DNA of 36,649 nucleotides from Rubripirellula sp. (GTDB taxonomy: Bacteria; Planctomycetota; Planctomycetia; Pirellulales; Pirellulaceae), in assembly GCA_029213145.1 (NCBI GenBank), contig JARGNK010000026.1:1-36649 (forward strand). The letters are read 5' to 3'. Position 1 is the first letter of the stretch, and each line of letters opens with the position of its first letter. Of the stretch, positions 17,401 to 25,562 are shown piece after piece. Position numbers and translations under genes: made by a program. Under the pieces are notes generated by a model that saw only the letters and a list, made by a program, of their open reading frames with translations, did not search any database and was not told where the DNA came from.

Positions 17401-17822
17401 TGTACAAGCTGCCGATGATCGTTCAATTGTTGAATTTGCTCCGGGTAACACCGACCGAGGCAGTGGCGTTCACCGATGGCGAGCTAGACTTTTCATTAGA
17501 TGGCGAGACGCTGATCTTTAATGATTTGCAAATCTGGGGTGATTTGGTCGCCTTGGATGGTGGCGGCACGATGAATCGCCGAAGGGAGTTGGACCTCACA
17601 TTCAACTCTCGGGTCAGTCCGCAGAATACGTTCACAAAGATCATTCGGCCGCTGCAGAGTCAGCGTTACACGCTGTTCACCATTGATGTGCGTGGACCGT
17701 TGCACGATCCGTCCATTGAACGCCGAGCCTTGGAAGGTGTCGGCGAGACGATTGGATACCTTTTCAGCGGTCCGGAGAAATCAGCACAGTCGCAAAATTC
17801 ACAGCAGGAGCCAGCACGTTGA
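14469..17822 (+). CDS. Large AsmA-like envelope protein
   Basis: 1117 residues. After a basic N-terminus comes one TM helix (about 27-47, ILTALMLVALGMAVRALA); the rest is predicted periplasmic. The body is a long series of beta-rich repeats typical of AsmA/TamB-like proteins (for example VDRITLVSDVHPERLLD and GRVVVKDNIATSDLMSGRI). Near the C-terminus is an AsmA-2-like block with LYKLPMIVQLLNLLR followed by FTDGELDFSLDGETLIFNDL. AsmA-like proteins are bridge-shaped lipid carriers or outer-membrane assembly factors, so an envelope role is likely. The start is a TTG with GGA 6 nt upstream; no better codon precedes the TM helix. It follows a 225-bp spacer containing a 17-bp repeat array. Confidence 0.8.
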   Translation: MSPKVHVSVSDKQNAAKERKSRRGSRWILTALMLVALGMAVRALAPQTIGETARSFVVAKLQDHYRDYIVSIRRGHFQPGVGLIFEDLRIWDDGSVTGRPREMIRVDRITLVSDVHPERLLDQQNPLETSEILVDGVQANVWLEDGETISLTRLMPLPKFGPGVPRLEARRVAVRLFGDAPGERPVDATLSQCVIEKTTDERGVKRERIILRGATDFADDVYAVVDRGPDTTDVRCAIKRAFLSRDLLDRLPDAWMGPAKEIPQLQFNCDAQLAYFKRDGQDANYRLKLNVHDGRFMHAALPEPIHDLRGIVVCDPHGVAIESSQGMLGDAVIRGTGNVDGMKWPCTAKLNLSVRGLLLNSRLAASLPPSLQRGWNRLQPYGRVDADAEFVHRVEAYGGGQWKSTATIDCKGVDVRYEKFPYPVESLVGRVVVKDNIATSDLMSGRISGNRMQCAFRLPTKPGITLEKSFVMASDGPIPIDKTLLESLSPRGGSATGLEAFVRSLSPRGSVELSNAVLTTDSQGRQSRKLEIKVMDGHLRYSKFDYPLFNVAGDILVKDDLVTMSGFRGTNGDSATIQCEGSFRMSLDRPVINNGQILSTEKTKSELALQFTAADLRMDDSLRDSLPESAQTTWDAMSPSGVLDKLKVSIRQSGAGNPLGLDITARQFATDQVTNRSLSLRPVALPYRIDVTEGRVHFDGSRVFIESVRGRHDASTLSADGVCVQGTSGQWELLLNVHSGSRLQPDAELIAALPGTMQEAMRDLQIRGPVSIRGQTRLAMPDDNHPVPAIQWDLGLQLEGNRIGDVGPVHSLRGEIRVKGVRDEYGIRAAGNVLLDSMHFYDLQITGIRGPFSIQDDQLFLGKQSFDLLSQPEPADMGLASNQLTPPSTGPNAAVRSIRGTLFDGLLQTDGVVTLSTGRFDVAVSIKDGKVPTLLADFGQADNELTGTVSGQSRLLGNLGRPELLNGTGSARLTGANLYKLPMIVQLLNLLRVTPTEAVAFTDGELDFSLDGETLIFNDLQIWGDLVALDGGGTMNRRRELDLTFNSRVSPQNTFTKIIRPLQSQRYTLFTIDVRGPLHDPSIERRALEGVGETIGYLFSGPEKSAQSQNSQQEPAR

Positions 17823-18017
17823 TATCGGGCAGCACATGAGACGGCTGCGCAAATGATGTGTTCGCCGCTTTTGTGGCGGTCGAAAAACAAAACACTTGAT
17901 ATTACGAAGGATGAGTCCCCGTGGATGCGGCAACGTTTGTTGTCGCTCACCCGCACTCATAAGCACCTGACCACCCAACGATCGCGATCCCATCTGAAAC
18001 GACGATTTCAAATCTGG

Positions 18018-18024
18018 AAGGAGG
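18018..18024 (+). promoter_or_regulatory. Ribosome-binding site of the small charged protein
   Basis: AAGGAGG is followed by GTG codons at 18029 (4-nt spacing) and 18032 (7-nt spacing). The spacing favours 18032. It is one of the strongest Shine-Dalgarno sites in the window and supports this short gene as real. Confidence 0.7.
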
Positions 18025-18031
18025 ACGAGTG

Positions 18032-18346
18032 GTGAATATCAATCCAGCTGCGGCCGCAGCGGTTGCAGGGACCGCCCGTGCAGCGTCACGAGGCGGTGAA
18101 GCTGACAACCAGGCTGCTGAAACGACCCGTCAGCAAGCAAAGGTTGAAAGTCCGGCCGGAGCGACAGGAGAGTCGACGGTGCACGCGGGGGAACATACCG
18201 AAGACCGCGATGCGAACGGGCGACAACTTTACGATATCTTCGAGCAGGGTGAGCGAGAGACCGCTGACCATCAAGAAGCCCCGACGGAACATCGCAAGTC
18301 GGTTAATGCCGAAGGGATGGGGGGCGAACTCGATCTGGAAGCGTAA
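18032..18346 (+). CDS. Small hydrophilic protein of unknown function
   Basis: 104 residues with no signal peptide or TM helix. The N-terminus is MNINPAAAAAVAGTARAA. The middle is rich in Gln, Glu, Thr and Ala, and a motif DRDANGRQLYD lies in the second half; the end is acidic. It has no cysteine or tryptophan and looks largely disordered. I do not recognise a named family; the short DRDANGRQ segment looks like the conserved part. It has a strong ribosome-binding site, lies 210 bp past the AsmA-like gene and ends 20 bp from the convergent sigma-54 activator. Being real is likely; function is open. Confidence 0.65.
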   Translation: MNINPAAAAAVAGTARAASRGGEADNQAAETTRQQAKVESPAGATGESTVHAGEHTEDRDANGRQLYDIFEQGERETADHQEAPTEHRKSVNAEGMGGELDLEA

Positions 18347-18365
18347 AGAGTGAAGCGTCGTGCTT

Positions 18366-20369
18366 TTACTTATCGGTGTACTTTTTCAATTTTCGATCGA
18401 GCGTGCTGCGTTCGATTCCCAAAATGCTGGCAGCCCGACTCTTGTTACCCTCGGTGTGGCGTAACACGCGTTCGATATGTTGCTTTTCGATTTCCGCCAG
18501 ACTTAGTTCCGTCCCGGTGAATGCTGGAGTATCAACCGGTCCCTGCTCGACCGCAGGCGCTAGCACAAGGTCGGAAGCGTCGATTTCACCTTTCATGTTG
18601 AGCACCACGGCTCGCTCGATCACATTCTTGAGTTCCCGAATATTGCCGGGCCAAGAGTAATTGACCAGCATTTTCTTGGCGTTTTCTGTAAAGCCCGATA
18701 TCTTGCGTCCCATTTCTAGGTTGAATTGATTCAAGAAGAAATCTGCCAACAGAAGACAGTCTTTATCACGCTGTCGCAGAGGTGGTACGAGGATTTCAAC
18801 GACGTGTAATCGGTAATACAAATCTTGACGGAAAGATCCTTCACGAACCATCGCTTGCAGATCCCGATTGGTTGCCGCCACGACGCGGACATCAACTTTG
18901 ATCGCTGTTTGTCCGCCAACCCGTTCGAAGGGATGGCCCTCGAGCACCCGTAGGAATTTGGCCTGGATTTCCGCCCCCATTTCGCCAATTTCATCCAACA
19001 TCAGTGTGCCGCCATCGGCTGCTTCGAACTTGCCTTGTTTGCGTTCGGTCGCACCGGTGAAGGCGCCTTTTTCGTGCCCGAACAATTCGCTTTCTAATAA
19101 ACTGGGGGAGAGTGCCGCACAGTTCAAGCAGATCAATGGTCCGTTGCGGCGACCACTGGAGTGATGGATCGCGGCCGCGATCAACTCTTTCCCGACTCCC
19201 GACTCGCCACGAATCAGCACGGTCGCATTGGTCGGTGCAGCCAAGCCGACTTGTTGCACGACATCGGCGATCGGTTTGCTGCTCCCGACGATTTGAACTT
19301 TATCACCAAGTCGCTGTTGCAACGCTTTAATTTGCCGTTGGCTTTGTTTAAGGGAGCGGCTGAGGCGATGTTGATCCGCAAGTCGACTAAGTGCCTCGGC
19401 CAAAATCTCGCAGGCGGCGACGGTGTATTCGAGGTCGTTTCCAGCGAGTGGTTTGCCTCCGATACAGCTGGTCAGGTGGATCATCCCACGTAGTTGTCGT
19501 CGATGATCACGGATCGGTGCGACGATGACACTTTCAACATCGATTTCACCGCGACTGTTTTCCGTTGCGAGTTGGCCGTCGCCGATCACATTCCGCGCCA
19601 GGATGGCTTCACCCTCTTCGTTCGTGAGAGATTGCACCAGCGGTTCGGGGGGGCGTCGGTAGCTCCGGTGCCCGGTTTGCCGGGTCGCCAGCAAGGGAAT
19701 GTCGGCAAGTGACTCGGCTGCGGAGGATTTTTGCCAAACGTAGACTCCTGCTGTATCGAGTGGAGTTTGCTGTGACAAAGATTGCAGCGTTTGATCGACG
19801 GCTTGATCGAGTTCGTCGCATCGTGCCAGGTCAAATGCCAGTTGAAGCAGCAGGCGACTCGGTGCGGTGGTCGATGCTGCGGGGCGACCGTGCAGGTACG
19901 CGCTTCGGCGCCGACGATCGGTGATGTTGGTCGCGTCAACATCCATTGTGATTTGGTCGTCGGTCGCCTGAGCGGAAGAACCTGTGGAAACGACCGTTTC
20001 ACCGATTCCTCCCTCGATTCGATTCGCAAACGTAATGGCGAAACCGGCTACCTCGATTTGATCCGAATTGCTCAGTGAATGTGATTTCTCCAGTTTCTGG
20101 CCGTTCAAAAAGGTGCCATTGCGGCTTGCCAGGTCCTCGATCTGCCAACTCTGGCCCGACCAGGAGATTTTGGCATGTTGTCGGCTCGCCCGATCGCTGC
20201 GGATCACGACCTGGTTGCTGGAAGCTCGTCCAATGACCGCCTCACCTGGGGGGTGTAGCCGGAAGATATCGCTCCAGCGGCCAGCATTTCGAAGGATCAG
20301 GTAGGCACCCTGGTCGCCGCCCGAACCGTTGTTTTTGGCGGTTTTGGAGTCTTTGCGAGATTTTTCCAA
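18366..20369 (-). CDS. FHA-GAF sigma-54-dependent transcription activator
   Basis: 667 residues from TTG 20369. An FHA domain (about 23-116, with [19 protein letters not shown] and RNGTFLNG) takes the place of the usual receiver domain. A GAF-like region (about 168-333) follows. The AAA+ module (358-593) has Walker A GESGVGKE at 388-395, the sigma-54-contacting GAFTGA at 435-440 and Walker [10 protein letters not shown] Fis-type HTH ends the protein ([20 protein letters not shown]). It should read a phosphothreonine partner and/or a ligand and start transcription from -24/-12 promoters; targets are unknown. The frame runs on to TTG 20450, but 20369 has GGAG 7 nt upstream and still includes the whole FHA domain. 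It is divergent from the DUF1598 gene and convergent with the small protein gene. Confidence 0.88.
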   Translation of the reverse strand: MEKSRKDSKTAKNNGSGGDQGAYLILRNAGRWSDIFRLHPPGEAVIGRASSNQVVIRSDRASRQHAKISWSGQSWQIEDLASRNGTFLNGQKLEKSHSLSNSDQIEVAGFAITFANRIEGGIGETVVSTGSSAQATDDQITMDVDATNITDRRRRSAYLHGRPAASTTAPSRLLLQLAFDLARCDELDQAVDQTLQSLSQQTPLDTAGVYVWQKSSAAESLADIPLLATRQTGHRSYRRPPEPLVQSLTNEEGEAILARNVIGDGQLATENSRGEIDVESVIVAPIRDHRRQLRGMIHLTSCIGGKPLAGNDLEYTVAACEILAEALSRLADQHRLSRSLKQSQRQIKALQQRLGDKVQIVGSSKPIADVVQQVGLAAPTNATVLIRGESGVGKELIAAAIHHSSGRRNGPLICLNCAALSPSLLESELFGHEKGAFTGATERKQGKFEAADGGTLMLDEIGEMGAEIQAKFLRVLEGHPFERVGGQTAIKVDVRVVAATNRDLQAMVREGSFRQDLYYRLHVVEILVPPLRQRDKDCLLLADFFLNQFNLEMGRKISGFTENAKKMLVNYSWPGNIRELKNVIERAVVLNMKGEIDASDLVLAPAVEQGPVDTPAFTGTELSLAEIEKQHIERVLRHTEGNKSRAASILGIERSTLDRKLKKYTDK

Positions 20370-20723
20370 AGCGTATCTCCAAGAAATGCGGCAGCGAATG
20401 ATTCGACCGCTCTGGGCGGGGCTGACAAGCTGAATTCGCTGTTCGCTCAACCTAGAAGCTACCCGTCTTGCCGTCTAGCGCTGCTTTGGGCGACCGATGC
20501 GAAGGGGGTTTCAGTTCTGCCGGTGGTGACGATTTAGTTGCCAAGTTGGGGGTTTAGCGATGTAAACCGTTGCTTGCCGAGTAAATCCACCGTGACTATT
20601 CTACTTGAATCCAAGTTTTCCCTCGAAATAGAGCGGGTTCCTGTTCACAATGAGGGGACTCGTCAATCCTTTCACTCTCACCACTGGCCATCCGGTCGGT
20701 GGCACTTTTGGAGATCCACTGTG
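20370..20723. other. Divergent intergenic region (354 bp)
   Basis: This spacer separates the divergent sigma-54 activator and DUF1598 genes. It holds the activator's ribosome-binding site (minus-strand GGAG at 20377-20380), a candidate sigma-70-type promoter for DUF1598 (20574-20602) and that gene's GGAG at 20710-20713. The stretch from 20370 to 20450 is open in the activator frame and could be coding if TTG 20450 is used. Confidence 0.6.
20574..20602 (+). promoter_or_regulatory. Candidate sigma-70-type promoter for the DUF1598 gene
   Basis: TTGCCG (20574-20579), a 17-bp spacer, then TATTCT (20597-20602). Each hexamer matches the bacterial consensus at four of six positions. Transcription would start near 20609, leaving a leader of about 115 nt. 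Planctomycete promoter rules are poorly defined, so this is only a candidate. Confidence 0.3.
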
Positions 20724-22082
20724 ATGGACCCTCAACGGTTGCTTCGCTATGTCGCTGTCCTGTCGCTTGGTTTGATCGCCGTCGCGACCACCTACGCTGG
20801 AATTGGTTTTGGTAATCAGCGGGCGGTTGGCGGTGTGATGATCGACGCTTCTGGCGTGGTGCGAACTGCGACTTTAGAAGAACGAGCTGATCTCGCTAAC
20901 ATGCTTCGCCAGGGAATGAACCCGGTTGCTGGCGACGTCGCAAAAGCAACCGAGATGCGGATGATTTCGCTGAAGGGTTTGCAGGATGCCGTCAAGGCAA
21001 GTCAGCAAAGCGGAGCGATGATTCCTGACGAGATTGAGTACTTAGCTGGACTTCAGCGAATTGAGTACGTGTTTGTGGATCAAGAAAAGAACGACATCGT
21101 CATCGCCGGTCCCGCCGAACCATGGCAGTTACAGGATGACGGATCCGTTGTCGGCAAAGTCACCGGTGGTAGCACGATGCGGCTGGTCGATTTAATGGTC
21201 GCTTTGCAGAGCGTCGAAACGGCTCGCCAAGCTGGGATCAGTTGTTCGATTGAGCCGACAGCCGAAGGTCGGGTTCGTCTCCAGAAGCTGCTGCGACGAA
21301 TCAAGTTGCGTCCGGGCCAAAACCCAACTGTCTTTGAAGCTTCGATGCGGGAAGCGTTCGGCCCACAAATGATTCAGCTGACTGGGATTCCGTCCGAGAG
21401 TCGATACGCTCGCACGCTCGTCGCAGCGGACTTTCAAATGAAGCGAGTCGCGATGGGGCTCACGGAATCACCAGTTGCTGCACTGCCGAGCTATCTTGAG
21501 ATGTCCCGGAACAGCCGACACGGAGCGGGACAAAATCCTCGCTGGTGGATGGCATGTGATTACGAATCTTTGTCCAAGAGTGAAGATGGGCTCGCTTGGA
21601 AATTAAGTGGTCAAGGTGTTCGCACATTGACCGAGCAAGACATTGTCGCGGCGGACGGTTCAGTCGAGGGAGCCGGTAAGGCTGACAAGTTGGCTCAGCA
21701 GTGGGCCGATAAGATGACCGAGAATTTCGCTGACTTGTCTGAGCAGATGCCGATTTTCTCTGATCTTCAGAAACTGATGGACATGACACTCGTGGCCACG
21801 CTGATCGTCCAAGAGCGTCTGGATGAGCAAGCCGACCTGAATCTTAATGTGCTGCGTGAAAACGCCGCCGGTGTTCCACTGACTTCCTACAACGTCCCCC
21901 GTGCCGTTGATCCGCAGTGTAGCTTTGTCCGAGGTCGAGCAGGTTGGGTTGTGACCGCATCGGGCGGTGTTGACATCAACGCTTTCGAAATTGTCGAGAG
22001 CCAGCAGACGGATGAATCTGTCGCGAAGGCCCGCACCACTGCACTTGCTGCTGTGTCCAGTCGTTGGTACTGGGATAACTAA
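20724..22082 (+). CDS. DUF1598 family exported protein
   Basis: 452 residues. It starts with a signal peptide (basic RLLR, then a hydrophobic core, ending ATTYAG). The body matches DUF1598, a family I know only from planctomycetes: LRRIKLRPGQNPTVFEASMR, VAADFQMKRVAMGLTESP, NPRWWMACDYESL and GQGVRTLTEQDIV are its recognisable blocks. Function is unknown; the signal peptide suggests export. The ATG at 20724 has GGAG 10 nt upstream; the adjacent in-frame GTG at 20721 is an equal alternative with 7-nt spacing. The 62 codons open upstream contain no domain. A hairpin terminator follows the stop. Confidence 0.82.
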   Translation: MDPQRLLRYVAVLSLGLIAVATTYAGIGFGNQRAVGGVMIDASGVVRTATLEERADLANMLRQGMNPVAGDVAKATEMRMISLKGLQDAVKASQQSGAMIPDEIEYLAGLQRIEYVFVDQEKNDIVIAGPAEPWQLQDDGSVVGKVTGGSTMRLVDLMVALQSVETARQAGISCSIEPTAEGRVRLQKLLRRIKLRPGQNPTVFEASMREAFGPQMIQLTGIPSESRYARTLVAADFQMKRVAMGLTESPVAALPSYLEMSRNSRHGAGQNPRWWMACDYESLSKSEDGLAWKLSGQGVRTLTEQDIVAADGSVEGAGKADKLAQQWADKMTENFADLSEQMPIFSDLQKLMDMTLVATLIVQERLDEQADLNLNVLRENAAGVPLTSYNVPRAVDPQCSFVRGRAGWVVTASGGVDINAFEIVESQQTDESVAKARTTALAAVSSRWYWDN

Positions 22083-22113
22083 ACGCTCGTCGCAGATTTG
22101 CTGACTTTTGCAT

Positions 22114-22142
22114 GTCGCCACCTCGTCCTACTTGGTGGCGAC
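22114..22142 (+). terminator. Probable intrinsic terminator after DUF1598
   Basis: A perfect 9-bp GC-rich stem, GTCGCCACC (22114-22122) with GGTGGCGAC (22134-22142) and an 11-nt loop, starts 32 nt after the stop codon. It is followed by TTTCGATTC. The T-run is short, so termination may be partial. Confidence 0.55.
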
Positions 22143-22182
22143 TTTCGATTCTGCTCACTGATACTCGGATAGCGTGGCTAGG

Positions 22183-22599
22183 ATGGGAACCTGGGGAATC
22201 GAGAGCTTCCACGACGACATTGCGGTCGATTGGTTGGAGGATCTATTTGATTCAGATCCGATCGCTTTTTTTCGGCAGTGTCTGGATCTGACGGGCCATG
22301 ATTATCTTGGCCACATCGCTTGCATCGGAGTCGTTTGTACCGCGGAGATGATTCACGGTGTGCTGAGCGAGCCCCGAGCGGGACTGCCCGAGGCGGCGGT
22401 GCAGTGGCTAAAGGTAAATCAAGATTTGAACGTGAAGCCATTCGTCTACGAGGCGATTATCGGTTTGGGGCGTGTCATCGGCCCCGAATCGGAAATGTTC
22501 GAGATGTGGCAGGATAGTGAGAATCAATTGGATGCTTGGCAGACGCATCTGCGAGAGTTGGTTCAGCGGCTAGAGGTTGTGGCGGCTGAAACTTCCTGA
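22183..22599 (+). CDS. DUF4259 family protein
   Basis: 138 residues. The N-terminus MGTWGIESFHDDIAVDWLED is the hallmark of DUF4259 (typically MGxWGxxxFxNDxAxDW). The remainder is a compact, mostly helical domain with no signal peptide or TM segment, so it is probably cytoplasmic. Members are widespread small proteins without an established function; some sit near toxin-immunity loci, but nothing of that kind is seen here. I chose the ATG at 22183 because it gives the family-typical start; the GTG at 22174 adds only three residues. It lies 100 bp past DUF1598, separated by the hairpin. Confidence 0.8.
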   Translation: MGTWGIESFHDDIAVDWLEDLFDSDPIAFFRQCLDLTGHDYLGHIACIGVVCTAEMIHGVLSEPRAGLPEAAVQWLKVNQDLNVKPFVYEAIIGLGRVIGPESEMFEMWQDSENQLDAWQTHLRELVQRLEVVAAETS

Positions 22600-22928
22600 C
22601 TCTCCCTAGAAAGAATTCTTTTTGCTCGATGGGGGCCAGGCATTGGCCGCAGTTTTTGGAGCAGTCGCAGTTTTGAGGCAGGCAACGGCTGGGCTGCGAT
22701 GGGACGAACCACCGATACTGGAATGTGCGTTTCACCTACGTGGGCCTGATTGGCAAGCCGCATCCGACTGACAATTTGCATCAAATCTGCGAGTTGCCTG
22801 CAAAATGCTTAGACGAGTCTCGCATGTCTTGGGGGTTGACCTTGTTGTCGTCTCGCTAGCGGCCGATAATCCGTCTCACAGGCGGTGCTCTGATCCGTTC
22901 TGGTTGCTACCTTTTCCGGAGTAGGGTG
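22600..22928. other. Intergenic region (329 bp) without recognised gene
   Basis: This spacer between the DUF4259 and DUF2141 genes contains a 12-bp palindrome AAAGAATTCTTT (22610-22621) just after the DUF4259 stop, and the ribosome-binding GGAG (22918-22921) of the next gene. A short minus-strand cysteine-rich frame crosses it but lacks a start signal. I see no promoter I would defend. Confidence 0.5.
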
Positions 22929-23630
22929 ATGGACGAGTCCGAAGTGCCTGAGATTGATGAAACGGCAACCAGTGATGTGGGGCATCCATCGCAACTGCCA
23001 GAGAGCGTCCAGTTGCCGACCGGCATGAGTCTGTCGGAGACTTCGGATTTGATCGAGGATTCAGAGATCCTCGAGGGGCCTGATTCGCCTTCTCGTTGGC
23101 AAGAGAATCACGGCACGCTGCTGATGGGATTTGTCTGTGTAATCCTGATGCTGGGGTCGGTTTTCCTGGCATATCGCCAGAATCGTTTTGTACCACCCCG
23201 ATTTCCGGATGGTCAATTCATTGAAACGGTCGGGGAAGACGATTCGTTAGCAGACGAGGTTGGAGAGGACACTGTCGCAATTGAAGTCACGGGTGCCGTC
23301 AATGACAGTGGGAAGATTGCCATTGCGATCTTTGATGCCCAGACGAATTTCAATCAACCGGCCGAAGCGACCCTAGCCTATGCCGGCGATGTTGTGGAAG
23401 GAGTGACCAGGTGGCGAATCCCCCGTGAGGAGTTGCCTAGCAGTTTTGCAGTGGCGGCTTACCATGATGAGAACATGGATTCTGAATTGAATCGTAACCG
23501 CTTCGGAATCCCGACCGAAAGGTACGGATTCTCTAGCAATGCGAGAGGCATCGTGGGGCCTCCGAGTTTTGGTGAGGCGGTGATCAGTCGGCCAAAGTCT
23601 GGCGAGACCATCGTGATCACGATTCGCTAA
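22929..23630 (+). CDS. Membrane-anchored DUF2141 protein
   Basis: 233 residues. An acidic cytoplasmic N-terminus of about 55 residues is followed by one TM helix (about 61-82, LLMGFVCVILMLGSVFLAY) and an outside C-terminal domain. That domain is DUF2141: GKIAIAIFDAQTNF, FAVAAYHDENMDSELNRNRF, GIPTERYGFS and GPPSFGEAV follow the family consensus closely. DUF2141 proteins are beta-sandwich, usually exported as soluble proteins; here the domain is tethered. Function is unknown. The ATG at 22929 has GGAG 7 nt upstream. Its stop overlaps by 14 bp with the end of the convergent broken GumC gene. Confidence 0.8.
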   Translation: MDESEVPEIDETATSDVGHPSQLPESVQLPTGMSLSETSDLIEDSEILEGPDSPSRWQENHGTLLMGFVCVILMLGSVFLAYRQNRFVPPRFPDGQFIETVGEDDSLADEVGEDTVAIEVTGAVNDSGKIAIAIFDAQTNFNQPAEATLAYAGDVVEGVTRWRIPREELPSSFAVAAYHDENMDSELNRNRFGIPTERYGFSSNARGIVGPPSFGEAVISRPKSGETIVITIR

Positions 23631-25034
23631 TGCCCTCTGAACCGGGTGTTTGTTTGCCACGGGAATTTGGGCCGGGATCGGAGGTGCCGGCCTGTTGTGG
23701 AACTTTGGGGTGGATTCCCGCGACATCGGTACTGCGGCGGCCCGCTCCCAGTTGGTCGCTCCAGCGTCGTCTCTGGCGGGTTCCTCCCGGGCTAGGTGCG
23801 ATTAGGAAAACGCATCCCAAACCAAAGATCGATCCCGCTGAGACACCACCAATCGCAACGGAGGATCCAGATGGACCATTGGGCTGCTCTGAAACTTGAG
23901 GTTGTCCGAGTTCGGCGATTAGATTGATCGATGCGGCTACAGATCGGTTGGCCTCTGCCTCGGTGAGTAGCCGCTCGGCTTCGGCCAGGGCTTCGGTTCG
24001 ATGGTCGACCTCTGCATCTAGTTTGGAATATTCTTTCCGTGCTAGGGCAAGAAGATTCAGTCGTTCTTTCAGTTCAGACTGCCGGGTTCGTAGTCGCTCG
24101 ATCCGATCCTGTTCTAGTTTGATCGTTGGTTGCATAGCTCGCATGACAGCCACGGTTTCTTGCTGCGTTCGCTGCCTGATTTCTTTTTCGGTGTTACTGG
24201 CGGCAATGAATTTGGGATGCTGGTTGGTCATCGTGCTGGCGAGTTTGCTCGATCGCAGTTGAGCGTCAATCAGTCCGTCCTTCATGCGCTGCAAAGAAGG
24301 CTGGCTGTCCAGCAAATCACCACCACTGACTTACAAACATTGTGGAGCTTTGGCTTCCGCAACCAAGACTTGGTACAACGCTTGCTGTTTTTCTAGTAGT
24401 GACTCGGCCGCACGTAGTTCGCGCGTGGTTGCTTCCAAGACACGTCGGTTCGTGCCATCTCCCGAAATGGAACCGCTGAGGTTTCGCAATTCACCCAAGT
24501 CTGCGGCAAACTTAACTTCAATCTCGTGAAGCCGACTGGTGACGGCTGCCAAATGCTCGGTGGCCAAGTTTCGGTTATGGGTCAATTCTGCGACGACACG
24601 GTCTGCTCGGACTCTTCGAAGCTTACGAAGTTGTTCGGTCAAGCATTGGAACATCGCCTGGCTGAACTCATCGGCACGTTGCGGATTTTCTGCCCGCACA
24701 TGTAAGTAAACTACCTCTGTATTGCCGAACTCGGAGCCTTGAGCGGCTAGCAGGTCACCTTGCTGCCAGCGATTGCATCAACCCAGTTGGTGCTTGGCCA
24801 ACCAACTGGGTTCGCATCGGCTGGTGGACCGATGTGCCGCAAGGCTGCGGCAACAATATCTGGATTCTGTGTCATCTCCATGATGGTTTCTTGAAGCCGC
24901 TTTGAGTTCCATTTGTCCGGAAACTCGTCCAAGTCGATCGACCGAACGATCGGCTTCATCTCGAGCCACCAGTGGTTGCGGAGCAGAGAAAGATTTGCTC
25001 CTGAGTAGTGCTTAACCGACACCCATCGCTCCGA
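23617..25034 (-). pseudogene. Broken GumC/Wzz-type polysaccharide chain-length protein
   Basis: Three stretches read as one protein. The first (about 25034-24747) has RLQETIMEMTQNPDIVAAAL and ends at a frame change. The second continues in another frame as GSEFGNTEVVYLHVRAENP and a coiled coil, stopping at TAA 24331-24333. The third continues in the same frame with VSGGDLLDSQPSLQRMKDGL, more coiled coil, a TM helix (GGVSAGSIFGLGCVFLIAP) and a Pro/Gly-rich tail. This order matches planctomycete Wzz/GumC-like proteins used in exopolysaccharide export. One frameshift (about 24750-24800), one nonsense codon and loss of the N-terminal TM region make it non-functional as read. Programmed recoding of both sites is unlikely. 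No other polysaccharide-export gene is adjacent. Confidence 0.75.
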
Positions 25035-25562
25035 ACAAATTAGCAGTCCCACACTAAAGTGGTGCAAAACGAAACAAGGTGAGGCGAAGGTGATTCCAAG
25101 GAATCGGCGCAGATGACAGGGCAAGTAGTTCGACGCGGTGAGAGAAACAATCGCCTGAAGCGTAGGTTGCCACTCGCCAATCGCGATGAGAAGCGCGGCG
25201 CGGAGAGGATGCACTTAGTGAGGCTGTACCGATTGTTCTGGCGGTAGCAGTCAGCGGGGCCGGGTCGGCCTTTTAGCCCCAGCAGGCTCTGCGAAGAAGG
25301 GACCCGGGCATTTTGAAAGGCCGCATGCTTGGGGGCGACCTCCAGAAAAGTCGAGATGCCGCGCCAGTTAGCGGGTGGCGAACATTCGTAGATCACCAGC
25401 GCTTTTGGTCGATTGCCGGTTCTGTCGCACGAAGTGTGGGTGGCGGCATTGCGATCGTGTGGGAACCTGCCCACACGATCAGGCATTTAGCCGAGCGATG
25501 TTACACGCCCTGTTCAGCTGCTCTACGTGTGCGAAGTCCGAGGCGTCCGAGGCTGGCCCAGC
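25035..25562. other. Non-coding or decayed region (528 bp)
   Basis: This stretch lies between the broken GumC gene and the coiled-coil gene. Open frames exist on both strands but none has a recognisable domain, start signal or coding-like neighbour. It may hold remains of the missing GumC N-terminus or an old insertion. The only clear structure is the 11-bp inverted repeat at 25453-25480. Confidence 0.5.
25453..25480 (-). terminator. Strong hairpin downstream of the coiled-coil gene
   Basis: GATCGTGTGGG (25453-25463) and CCCACACGATC (25470-25480) form a perfect 11-bp stem with a 6-nt loop, 82 nt past the stop of the leftward coiled-coil gene. No T-run follows on the minus strand, so it may act as a transcript 3'-end stabiliser or protein site rather than a classical terminator. 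Confidence 0.4.

Noticed and set aside
20700..20715. Possible sigma-54 -24 element TGGCAC before DUF1598
   Set aside because: The matching -12 TTGC element is absent at the required distance; the downstream GGAG is the ribosome-binding site.
22475..22735. Minus-strand cysteine-rich small open frame
   Set aside because: GTG start without a ribosome-binding site; half of it lies antisense to the DUF4259 gene and no known Cys spacing is formed.
25040..25486. Minus-strand open frame between the coiled-coil gene and broken GumC
   Set aside because: No recognisable domain, skewed composition and no start signal; treated as non-coding or decayed DNA.
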